Program-made: the position numbers and the translations under genes | Part shown: positions 27,068 to 34,253 of the stretch, piece after piece | How positions within the stretch are numbered: position 1 is the first letter of the stretch | Layout of the letters: the number at the start of each line of letters is the position of its first letter | NCBI GenBank assembly: GCA_938023415.1 | Contig: CALHEE010000008.1 | Coordinates: 1-36,990 of the forward strand | Length of the DNA stretch: 36,990 nt | DNA from: Minisyncoccota bacterium | GTDB taxonomy: Bacteria; Patescibacteriota; Minisyncoccia; Minisyncoccales; GBS-2 | Direction: 5' to 3' | The notes under the pieces: generated by a model | What the model saw: the letters and a program-made list of their open reading frames with translations, nothing else | What the model was told of the DNA's origin: nothing | The model's database searches: none

Positions 27068-28156
27068 ATGCGAGAGAAGTACTTTTCCCAACTAAATAAC
27101 CTTTTGGAATTAACAATAAAAGAAGAAGCTTCTGATTTACATTTATCTGCTGGTTATTTTCCTACTCTCAGAATAAAAGGCAATCTTTTCCCTCTTTCTT
27201 ATGAAAGGAAACTGACGGAAGAAGATACTCAGGGTTTAGCTTTCGCTCTCATGACGAGTCAGCAAAGAGAGAGGTTTTTACAACAAAAAGAAATCGACTT
27301 TTCTTTTCAATTTAAAGACAAGGCACGCTTTCGGGTCAATGTCTTTTTTCAGAGAGGAAATATTTCCATTGCTTTAAGAGTCATTCCAAATAAAATTAGA
27401 ACGATTGAAGAATTAAATCTTCCCCCCATTTTGCATTATTTTGCCAGAGCCAATCAAGGATTTGTTTTAGTTTGCGGTCCCTCCTCCCATGGTAAGTCCA
27501 CTACCTTAGCTGCCCTAATTAATGAAATAAATGAAAATAGAACGGAACACATCATCACCATTGAAGACCCTATCGAATATATCTTTGAACCAAAAAAATC
27601 AATGATTGAACAAAGAGAAGTGGGCCAAGACACTCTTTCTTTCGTCAAAGCACTGCGCTCCACTCTTCGCCAAGATCCTGATGTCATCATGATTGGTGAA
27701 ATGAGAGATCCAGAAACAATGGCGACCGCGATCACTGCTGCAGAAACTGGACATTTAGTCTTTGCCACTCTTCATACCAATTCTGCTGCTCAAACCATTC
27801 ACCGAATTGTTGACTCTTTCCCCCCAGAACAGCAAAATCAAATTAGGGCTCAATTGGCCAGCTCTCTTTTAGGAATTGTTTCCCAAAGATTAATACCTAC
27901 GACTAAAGGAGGTTTAATACCTGCCTGCGAGGTAATGATCATGACGCCAGCCATTGCTAATTTAATTAGGGAAAATAAAATCCATGAAATTCCCATGGTC
28001 ATTGAAACTTCAGCTGAAGTGGGAATGATTTCTCTAAATAGATCCTTGGCCAATTTGGTAAAAGAAGGAAAAATTTCTTTGGAAAATGCCCTTAACTATT
28101 CGCTCAACCCAGGAGAACTAAAAATGCTTTTAAGATCAAAACAATATGAAGTTTAA
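27068..28156 (+). CDS. pilT: Type IV pilus twitching motility ATPase PilT
   Basis: GPSSHGKSTTLAALI, RQDPDVIMIGEMRDPETM, ATLHTNSAAQTIHRIVD. Confidence 0.93.
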   Translation: MREKYFSQLNNLLELTIKEEASDLHLSAGYFPTLRIKGNLFPLSYERKLTEEDTQGLAFALMTSQQRERFLQQKEIDFSFQFKDKARFRVNVFFQRGNISIALRVIPNKIRTIEELNLPPILHYFARANQGFVLVCGPSSHGKSTTLAALINEINENRTEHIITIEDPIEYIFEPKKSMIEQREVGQDTLSFVKALRSTLRQDPDVIMIGEMRDPETMATAITAAETGHLVFATLHTNSAAQTIHRIVDSFPPEQQNQIRAQLASSLLGIVSQRLIPTTKGGLIPACEVMIMTPAIANLIRENKIHEIPMVIETSAEVGMISLNRSLANLVKEGKISLENALNYSLNPGELKMLLRSKQYEV

Positions 28157-29360
28157 TTATCAAGCCAGAACCAAAGAAGGAGAAATTCGAACAGGTCAAA
28201 TTGAAGCTTTCTCAAAAGAGGCAGCAATTGCCATTTTGCAAAAATACGGCCTCTATCCCACCTTTATTGAAGAAGCAAAGCGACCTTTTTATGCCAGAGA
28301 AATTTATCTTTTCCGAAAGGTTTCGCTTAAAGATTTGGTTTTTGCAACCAGAGAATTAGCAATTATGTTCCGCTCTGGTGTTCCATTTGTTGAGGCAATA
28401 AGTAGCGTTGCCCAAGAAACACAAAATTTAAAATTGAAAGAAATATTTTTCGAATTAGCAAAAGAAGTAAAGTCAGGAAGTTCTCTTTCTGATGCCCTCG
28501 CTCGCTATCCTGAGGTTTTTTCTTCTTTTTACATCTCTATGGTAAAAATTGGTGAAATATCTGGACAGCTCCCTCAGGTTTTAGAAAGCATCGCCGAATA
28601 TTTGGAAAGGAATTATCATTTTACTTCTCGAATCCGAGGAGCTCTTCTTTATCCGACAATTGTAATCTTCCTTGTCCTGGTGGTAGTTTTTTTGATTTTC
28701 TTTATTGTCGGACCGAAATTAGTGGGATTAATTGCTACCATGGAAAAAAATCCTCCTTTTTCTCTCCAGATTTTATTGGCAATCAAAGAATTTTTCAAAA
28801 ATTGGGGGGCTCTTTTGTTTTTGTTTTTTAGCGGGATAATTGTTTCTTTAACTGTTTATTTTGAAACCCCAACTGGAAAAGAAGAGTTTAAGAGAATTTC
28901 CTTAAAATTACCTTTTCTCGGTTCTTTCTTGAAAACAGCTTATCTTGCTCGTTTTGGAAAAACTTTAGCCACTCTCATTTCAGCTGGCGTGCCCATTGCC
29001 GAAGCTCTAGAGGTAGGAAGCGATGTCATTGGAGAAAATATTTACAAAGATGCAATTTTGACTGTCAAAGAGGCGGTCCAGGCTGGAGAAAGTCTTTCCA
29101 ATGCCTTAAAAAAAGAACAAATGCTTTTCCCTCCTTTCTTTTGGGAAATGATCGCCGTGGGAGAAAAAACGGGTAATCTTTCAAAGACCTTATTGAGTGT
29201 AAGTGAATTTTATGAAAAAGAGTTGGAAAGAAAAATCGAAACTTTTTCTACCTTGGTAGAACCTGTGCTCATTATATTTGTTGGGATAATTGTTGGTCTC
29301 TTGGTCATTACTGTTTTCAATGCCATCTACAGCTCAATTTCTGGTTGGGAAGGCATTTAA
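28146..29360 (+). CDS. pilC: Type II secretion system F / PilC inner-membrane protein
   Basis: Two T2SSF repeats, ATRELAIMFRSGVPFVEAI and RFGKTLATLISAGVPIAEAL. Confidence 0.94.
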   Translation: MKFNYQARTKEGEIRTGQIEAFSKEAAIAILQKYGLYPTFIEEAKRPFYAREIYLFRKVSLKDLVFATRELAIMFRSGVPFVEAISSVAQETQNLKLKEIFFELAKEVKSGSSLSDALARYPEVFSSFYISMVKIGEISGQLPQVLESIAEYLERNYHFTSRIRGALLYPTIVIFLVLVVVFLIFFIVGPKLVGLIATMEKNPPFSLQILLAIKEFFKNWGALLFLFFSGIIVSLTVYFETPTGKEEFKRISLKLPFLGSFLKTAYLARFGKTLATLISAGVPIAEALEVGSDVIGENIYKDAILTVKEAVQAGESLSNALKKEQMLFPPFFWEMIAVGEKTGNLSKTLLSVSEFYEKELERKIETFSTLVEPVLIIFVGIIVGLLVITVFNAIYSSISGWEGI

Positions 29361-29367
29361 GAATTTT

Positions 29368-29439
29368 GGGCGGGTAGCTCAGTGGAAGAGCGCTTCTCTT
29401 ACACAGAAGAGGTCGTAGGTTCAAGTCCTACCCCGCCCA
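29368..29439 (+). tRNA. tRNA-Val (anticodon TAC)
   Basis: Acceptor GGGCGGG/CCCGCCC; anticodon stem-loop CTTCT-CTTACAC-AGAAG. Confidence 0.94.
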
Positions 29440-29510
29440 CTTTTGTTTAGTTTTCTCATCATTGAAATTGCTTCAAAAACCTGATATTTTTAAGAATTGC
29501 AGATGATTTT

Positions 29511-29595
29511 GGTGGGTTGGCAGAATGGCTATTGCGCGGCTCTCGAAAAGCCGTGGGTATTTTTACCCTTGTAGGTTCGAATCCTACACCCACCG
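29511..29595 (+). tRNA. tRNA-Ser (anticodon CGA)
   Basis: Acceptor GGTGGGT/ACCCACC; anticodon stem-loop CGGCT-CTCGAAA-AGCCG; long variable arm. Confidence 0.93.
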
Positions 29596-29603
29596 CCTAC
29601 TTT

Positions 29604-30035
29604 ATGATTTTCGATTTTTTTAAAAGAAAGAAAGAAAAAAGAGGTGAGGAAAGAAATTTGAAAGAGGTCTTTTTTCAACTAGAAAAGATCAATAAAGAAC
29701 TAGAAAAAATTAAAAAAGAAATAGAAGAGTTGAAAAAGAAAAATGATTTTAATATCCAAAAAGTTGGAATGGTAAGGTTTAACCCTTTCCAGGAAATTGG
29801 TGGAAACCAGAGTTTTTCTTTGGCCTTGTTAGACGCCAACGATAATGGCATCGTCATTACCAGTTTATATACCAGGGAAGGAAACCGCATCTTTGGAAAG
29901 CCAATCAAAAATGGAGCCTCAGAATATTTGCTTTCCGAAGAAGAAAAATTGGCAATTGAAAAAGCAAAACATGAAAGATTCAACACAAAAGTTAATAACA
30001 AAACCTCCAGTGGTAGTAGTTTTGGGACACATTGA
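29604..30035 (+). CDS. DUF4446-family protein
   Basis: VGMVRFNPFQEIGGNQSFSLALLDANDNGIVITSLYTREGNRIFGKPI; start trimmed to ATG after tRNA-Ser. Confidence 0.82.
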   Translation: MIFDFFKRKKEKRGEERNLKEVFFQLEKINKELEKIKKEIEELKKKNDFNIQKVGMVRFNPFQEIGGNQSFSLALLDANDNGIVITSLYTREGNRIFGKPIKNGASEYLLSEEEKLAIEKAKHERFNTKVNNKTSSGSSFGTH

Positions 30036-31461
30036 TCACGGGAAAACTTCCTTGCTTTTGGCCATTCGAGAAATGAAGGTACCTTCAGGAAAACCCGGAG
30101 GAGTAATCACCCAACACCTCGGAGCTTATCAAGTAGAGAAAAATAATCGCAAAATTACTTTTATCGATACGCCGGGACACGAAGCTTTTTCCCAAATGAG
30201 ATCTCGAGGGGCAAAAGTAGCTGACATTGCTATTTTGGTTATTGACGCAGTTGAGGGTATTCAAGTGCAAACAAAAGAGGCAATCTCTCATATTAGAAAG
30301 GCCCAAATTCCAATGATTGTCGCCATTAATAAGATAGATAAACCAACCGCTAATCCAGAAAAAATAAAAAGAGATCTTCAAAAGGAAGGAATTTTAGTGG
30401 AGGAGTTTGGAGGGAAAGTTCCGGTGGTAAATACTTCGGCAAAAACTGGCCAGGGTATTGAAGAGCTTTTAGAACTCATATTACTTTTGGCAGAGATGGA
30501 AAACCTTCAGGCTGATCTTTCTAAGGAGGCAGAAGGAGTAATCATTGAAGCTTATTTAGATTCAAAAAGAGGTCCGGTAGCAACCTTAATTTTAAGTGAA
30601 GGTCAATTGAAAATAGGCGAGATCGTTGCTACCCCCTCTACCCTTGGAAAAGTAAAAAGTCTAAAGGATTTTCAGGGTAAAAACCTTGAAAATGCACTTC
30701 CTGGTCAACCGGTTCTTTTAATCGGTTTGGAAAAGGTTCCAGAAGTAGGAGAAATAATAAAAGCCTTTCCTAATTTTGAAAAGGCTCAAGAATATCTCAA
30801 GAAAGAAAAAAAGAAAGAAGGTGAGTTTTTAAGAGTAAAGCCTGGCCAGAAGGTTCTTAATTTAATTTTAAAAACTGATGTTTTAGGGAGCTTGGAGGCG
30901 ATCGAAGAAATTTTAAAGAGATTACCTCAAGATGAAATCATCTTGAGAATCTTGAAAGCTGAGGTGGGAGAAATTACTCCAAGCGATATTGAGTTGGCCA
31001 AAACAGGCAGAGCTATGATCGTAGGTTTTCGAACCAAACTTAATCCTGCTGCTCAGGTTTTCCTACAAAGAGAAAAAATTAAAATTCTCCAGTTTGAAGT
31101 AATTTATGATTTGATAGAAGGAATAAGAAAATTGATGGAAAAAATGCGCAAACCAGAAATTGTCAGGGTAGAATTAGGGAAAATAAAAGTGCTGGTTAAT
31201 TTTTGGGCAGAAAAAAATCGTCAGATCGTTGGGGGAAGGGTGATTGAAGGAGAAGTAAAAAAAGGAGGGGAAATTGAGATTGTTCGGGCAGAAGAAGTAA
31301 TCGGCCATGGAAGAATCATTAATCTCCAAATCAATAAAAAAGATGTAGAAAGAGCGACAAAGGGCCAAGAGTGTGGGATTTTGTATGAAGGAGAGGGAAA
31401 AATTTTAGAGGGAGACATTTTAATAATTTATACTTACCAGCGCGAAAAAAAAGAAATATAA
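29971..31461 (+). CDS. infB: Translation initiation factor IF-2 (short, lacking extended N-terminal region)
   Basis: VVVLGHIDHGKTSLL, DTPGHEAF, NKIDKP; start trimmed to MKDSTQKLITKPP. Confidence 0.95.
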   Translation: MKDSTQKLITKPPVVVVLGHIDHGKTSLLLAIREMKVPSGKPGGVITQHLGAYQVEKNNRKITFIDTPGHEAFSQMRSRGAKVADIAILVIDAVEGIQVQTKEAISHIRKAQIPMIVAINKIDKPTANPEKIKRDLQKEGILVEEFGGKVPVVNTSAKTGQGIEELLELILLLAEMENLQADLSKEAEGVIIEAYLDSKRGPVATLILSEGQLKIGEIVATPSTLGKVKSLKDFQGKNLENALPGQPVLLIGLEKVPEVGEIIKAFPNFEKAQEYLKKEKKKEGEFLRVKPGQKVLNLILKTDVLGSLEAIEEILKRLPQDEIILRILKAEVGEITPSDIELAKTGRAMIVGFRTKLNPAAQVFLQREKIKILQFEVIYDLIEGIRKLMEKMRKPEIVRVELGKIKVLVNFWAEKNRQIVGGRVIEGEVKKGGEIEIVRAEEVIGHGRIINLQINKKDVERATKGQECGILYEGEGKILEGDILIIYTYQREKKEI

Positions 31462-31462
31462 T

Positions 31463-31807
31463 ATGAGAAAGCGCCTTTTGCGAGTCAATCGTTTGATCAA
31501 AGAGGAGTTGGGAAAAATAATTTTAAAAGAGGTTGAATTTGAAAGAGAGGTTCTTGTAACCATTACCAGGGTAGAAAGCACTCCTAATCTAGAAGAGGCC
31601 AAAATTTTTGTCTCTACTTTTCCGGAGGGCAAAAGTGAAAAAGTGCTCAAACTTTTAAATGCCCAGATATATCATTTACAGCAAAAACTAAACCAAAAAC
31701 TAAAGATGGAAAACGTTCCAAAAATTAAATTTGTTGAAGAGAAAAAAGTAGCGGAAGCTGGAAGAATTGAAAAAATCTTAGAAGAATTGAAAAAAAGCGA
31801 AAAGTAA
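31463..31807 (+). CDS. rbfA: Ribosome-binding factor A
   Basis: RVNRLIKEELGKIILKEV...VTITRVESTPNLEEAKIFVSTFP, directly after infB. Confidence 0.9.
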   Translation: MRKRLLRVNRLIKEELGKIILKEVEFEREVLVTITRVESTPNLEEAKIFVSTFPEGKSEKVLKLLNAQIYHLQQKLNQKLKMENVPKIKFVEEKKVAEAGRIEKILEELKKSEK

Positions 31808-31822
31808 GTTAAAATTTAGCCA

Positions 31823-31895
31823 GGCGGCGTGGCGAAGTAGCTAACGCGGTAGTCTGCAAAACTACTATTCGTGGGTGCAATCCCCACCGCCGCCT
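31823..31895 (+). tRNA. tRNA-Cys (anticodon GCA)
   Basis: Acceptor GGCGGCG/CGCCGCC; anticodon stem-loop GTAGT-CTGCAAA-ACTAC. Confidence 0.94.
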
Positions 31896-31898
31896 CTC

Positions 31899-31984
31899 GC
31901 CCGGGTGTCGTAATTGGTAGCCGAAGCAGACTTAAAATCTGCTGGAGATTTTTCTCCGTGTGGGTTCGAGTCCCACCCCGGGCA
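31899..31984 (+). tRNA. tRNA-Leu (anticodon TAA)
   Basis: Acceptor GCCCGGG/CCCGGGC; anticodon stem-loop GCAGA-CTTAAAA-TCTGC; long variable arm. Confidence 0.94.
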
Positions 31985-31990
31985 CAAATA

Positions 31991-32020
31991 AAAAAAACCA
32001 CCTGAGAAGGTGGTTTTTTT
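31991..32020. terminator. Bidirectional intrinsic terminator
   Basis: AAAAAAACCACCT-GAGA-AGGTGGTTTTTTT between convergent tRNA-Leu and 3D-domain gene. Confidence 0.92.
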
Positions 32021-32032
32021 ATTTTTGCTTTT

Positions 32033-32545
32033 TTATTCTTCCACAATTTCAATATAGGTTTTGTGAGCACCAAAATTTAAAGCTTGCCAATAGTCTGGAA
32101 ACCAAACATCGACAATATAATTTCCTTTCCGCCAATGCATTCTATCTTCAACGATAAAGATTTCATCGCCGAATAATTCTGGGATTTTAATTTTTGTTCC
32201 AAAAGGGAGAAAGTTGTTAGCCACTATTCCCTTTCTCACTAAAGTCCCAGCAGCAGTAATGTAAGGATCATCATCGGTTTGGCAGGGAGTGCTCGAATAA
32301 CCAGTGACCACCACCGAGATTCTTTTGGGCGGAGGTAAAGAGGGATTGTTAGGATTGGAAAAGGCTAAGATGGTATTTTTTTGAAAAATAACAGCTAAAG
32401 GAAGCTCTTCAATAAAAAAAACACCTCTTTTTTCTTGAGCTTCCGAGGAGAAAAAAGGAGAAAATTCAATAAACAATCCAAATAAAATAAGAAAAAGTGA
32501 TGGGAAAATGGTCCAGGTCTTTAAGTTTTTGAAGAAATTTTTCAT
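32033..32545 (-). CDS. 3D-domain (RlpA/MltA-like) secreted or membrane-anchored protein
   Basis: VTGYSSTPCQTDDDPYITAAGTLVRKGIVANNFLPFGTKIKIP...DRMHWRKGNYIVDVWFPDYWQALNFG; N-terminal hydrophobic segment. Confidence 0.88.
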   Translation of the reverse strand: MKNFFKNLKTWTIFPSLFLILFGLFIEFSPFFSSEAQEKRGVFFIEELPLAVIFQKNTILAFSNPNNPSLPPPKRISVVVTGYSSTPCQTDDDPYITAAGTLVRKGIVANNFLPFGTKIKIPELFGDEIFIVEDRMHWRKGNYIVDVWFPDYWQALNFGAHKTYIEIVEE

Positions 32546-32553
32546 CTTTTTAT

Positions 32554-32582
32554 ACTGTAACATAATAAAAAAGACCCGTCAA
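32554..32582 (-). promoter_or_regulatory. Putative promoter TTGACG-17-TACAGT, -10 ends 8 nt before ATG of 3D gene; -35 lies in the upstream terminator
   Basis: TACAGT 32554-32559, TTGACG 32577-32582 on minus strand. Confidence 0.5.
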
Positions 32583-32597
32583 GAAAAAGACGGTCTC
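32568..32597 (-). terminator. Putative intrinsic terminator of the tRNA-Arg/Ala/Phe/Gly cluster
   Basis: Minus strand AGACCGTC-TTTTTCTT-GACGGGTCT (one bulged G) followed by TTTTTATT. Confidence 0.7.
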
Positions 32598-32600
32598 TTG

Positions 32601-32671
32601 AGCGAGAGAGGGGAATCGAACCCCCGACGGTTCCTTGGCAAGGAACCATTTTACCACTAAACTACTCTCGC
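32601..32671 (-). tRNA. tRNA-Gly (anticodon GCC)
   Basis: Acceptor GCGAGAG/CTCTCGC; anticodon stem-loop GTTCC-TTGCCAA-GGAAC. Confidence 0.93.
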
Positions 32672-32675
32672 GAAA

Positions 32676-32748
32676 TGCCGGGGCCCGGAATCGAACCGGA
32701 TCTTGAACTTTTTCAGAGTTCCGTGCGCACCAGCTACACCACCCCGGC
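32676..32748 (-). tRNA. tRNA-Phe (anticodon GAA)
   Basis: Acceptor GCCGGGG/CCCCGGC; anticodon stem-loop GAACT-CTGAAAA-AGTTC. Confidence 0.93.
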
Positions 32749-32755
32749 AAAAGAT

Positions 32756-32827
32756 TGGACCCAGTGGGATTTGAACCCACGACCTTGCGCATGCCATACG
32801 CACGCTCTACCGCTGAGCTATGGGCCC
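32756..32827 (-). tRNA. tRNA-Ala (anticodon GGC)
   Basis: Acceptor GGGCCCA/TGGGTCC; anticodon stem-loop TGCGT-ATGGCAT-GCGCA. Confidence 0.92.
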
Positions 32828-32837
32828 AAAAATTTCG

Positions 32838-32911
32838 TGCCCCTGGTGCGACTTGAACGCACAACCCACAGCTTAGGAGTCTGTTGCTCTATCCAATTGA
32901 GCTACAGGGGC
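32838..32911 (-). tRNA. tRNA-Arg (anticodon CCT)
   Basis: Acceptor GCCCCTG/CAGGGGC; anticodon loop CTCCTAA; A31-G39 mismatch at stem end. Confidence 0.9.
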
Positions 32912-32940
32912 AGGCAAGGTTATCTTAACAAAAATTTTTC

Positions 32941-32969
32941 TTGTGAGCAATAGCTTTTCTTGCTAAAAT
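32941..32969 (+). promoter_or_regulatory. Putative htrA promoter TTGTGA-17-TAAAAT (extended TGC-TAAAAT), -10 ends 8 nt before ATG
   Basis: TTGTGA 32941-32946, TAAAAT 32964-32969, ATG 32978 (in-frame GTG at 32975). Confidence 0.55.
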
Positions 32970-32977
32970 AAAAGGTG

Positions 32978-34000
32978 ATGAAAAAATCACCTCTTGTCGA
33001 GATAGCAAAAAAGGTATGCCCGGCGGTAATTACCATCGTCATCTCCAAAGACCTTCCAAAAGTAGAGGGATTTTATCTCTTTCCCTTTGGTGAAGAAAAT
33101 TTAATTTTCCCAAAGTTCAAAGAAGGAACGGAAAAAACAAAGATCGGTGGAGGATCTGGATTTCTTGTCTCTCCAGACGGATACATTCTCACTTGTAATC
33201 ATGTCGTCAGTGATCCAGAAGCTGATTATACTGTGATTGTAGACCCAAAGCATAAATATCAGGCCCAAATTTTAGCCACCGATCCCTTGGTCGATGTGGC
33301 AATTTTGAAAATTGAAGGAAAAAACTTTCCTTTTTTAGAATTGGGAGACTCAAGCAAAATTGAATTGGGAGAAACAGTCTTGGCCATTGGTAATCCTTTG
33401 GGTGAATTTGAAGACACTATCTCTGCAGGAATTGTCTCTGGGCTTTCTCGAAAAATTACAGCCTACGGCGGTCTTCCTTTTAAAGCGACCAGCCTGAGAG
33501 GTCTAATTCAGACTGACGCTGCCATTAATCCCGGAAATTCCGGGGGGCCGTTGGTAAATATGGAAGGCAAAGTAATTGGAATTAATACTGCCATGGTGAT
33601 GGGAGCGCAAAATATTGGTTTTGCCATCCCGATAAATTATGCAAAAAAAATTTTAGAAGAAGTGAAAAAATACGGAAGATTGAAAAGACCATTTTTGGGA
33701 GTAAGGTATGTCATTTTAAATCCAGAAATTGCCCGAGTTCATAAACTTCCGGTAGAATTTGGCGCTTTAGTAGTAAGAGAAAGTTTTGGTGAGCCTCCGG
33801 TGATAAAGGGATCGCCAGCTGAAAAAGCGGGACTGAAAGAATATGACATCATTTTAGAAGCCAATGGAAAAAAAATCACTCAGGAAAATACCCTCGCTGA
33901 TGTTTTACAAGAGCTCAAGGTGGGAGATAAACTAACTTTGAAGGTTTTAAGAGAGGGAAAAGAAATCATCTTAGAAGCAAAACTGGAAGAAAAAAAATAA
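32978..34000 (+). CDS. HtrA/DegP-like trypsin-fold serine protease with one PDZ domain
   Basis: TCNHVV (His), DPLVDVAILKIEG (Asp), INPGNSGGPL (Ser), C-terminal PDZ; no evident signal peptide. Confidence 0.93.
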   Translation: MKKSPLVEIAKKVCPAVITIVISKDLPKVEGFYLFPFGEENLIFPKFKEGTEKTKIGGGSGFLVSPDGYILTCNHVVSDPEADYTVIVDPKHKYQAQILATDPLVDVAILKIEGKNFPFLELGDSSKIELGETVLAIGNPLGEFEDTISAGIVSGLSRKITAYGGLPFKATSLRGLIQTDAAINPGNSGGPLVNMEGKVIGINTAMVMGAQNIGFAIPINYAKKILEEVKKYGRLKRPFLGVRYVILNPEIARVHKLPVEFGALVVRESFGEPPVIKGSPAEKAGLKEYDIILEANGKKITQENTLADVLQELKVGDKLTLKVLREGKEIILEAKLEEKK

Positions 34001-34021
34001 AAAATTTAAATTCAAAAAAAT

Positions 34022-34050
34022 AAAAGCAAAAACTTTGCTTTTTTTATTTT
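34022..34050 (+). terminator. Putative intrinsic terminator after htrA
   Basis: AAAAGCAAA-AAC-TTTGCTTTT followed by TTTTTATTTTT. Confidence 0.65.
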
Positions 34051-34053
34051 TGG

Positions 34054-34128
34054 GGTGCTCGACGGGGCTTGAACCCGTACTCTCCAGGGCCACAGCCTGG
34101 CGCTTTAACCAATTAAGCTACGAGCACC
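34054..34128 (-). tRNA. tRNA-His (anticodon GTG), G-1 encoded
   Basis: Acceptor GTGCTCG/CGAGCAC with G-1:C73; anticodon stem-loop CCAGG-CTGTGGC-CCTGG. Confidence 0.94.
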
Positions 34129-34129
34129 A

Positions 34130-34201
34130 TGCCCCCGGAAGGATTTGAACCCTCAACCCAAGATCCGAAGTCTTGGATGATATCCGTTTCACCACGGGGG
34201 C
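34130..34201 (-). tRNA. tRNA-Arg (anticodon TCG)
   Basis: Acceptor GCCCCCG/CGGGGGC; anticodon stem-loop CAAGA-CTTCGGA-TCTTG. Confidence 0.92.
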
Positions 34202-34214
34202 TAAAAACTAGTAA

Positions 34215-34253
34215 AATTTTAACAAAAAAGGGTCCTTCTAGCAAGGACCCTTT
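34215..34253 (-). terminator. Intrinsic terminator overlapping the last codons of the alpha/beta hydrolase
   Basis: Minus strand AAAGGGTCCTT-GCTAG-AAGGACCCTTTTTTGTTAA, 11-bp perfect stem. Confidence 0.85.

Noticed and set aside
31816-32073. Minus ORF ARGGTRTHTEKNLQQILSLLRLPITTPGREAAVGIAPTNSSFADYRVSYFATPPG
   Set aside because: Entirely antisense to tRNA-Cys and tRNA-Leu; a classic translated-tRNA artefact.
32550-32953. ORFs 32550..32864 (-) and 32675..32953 (+)
   Set aside because: Cover the Gly/Phe/Ala/Arg tRNA cluster; no protein-like conservation expected.
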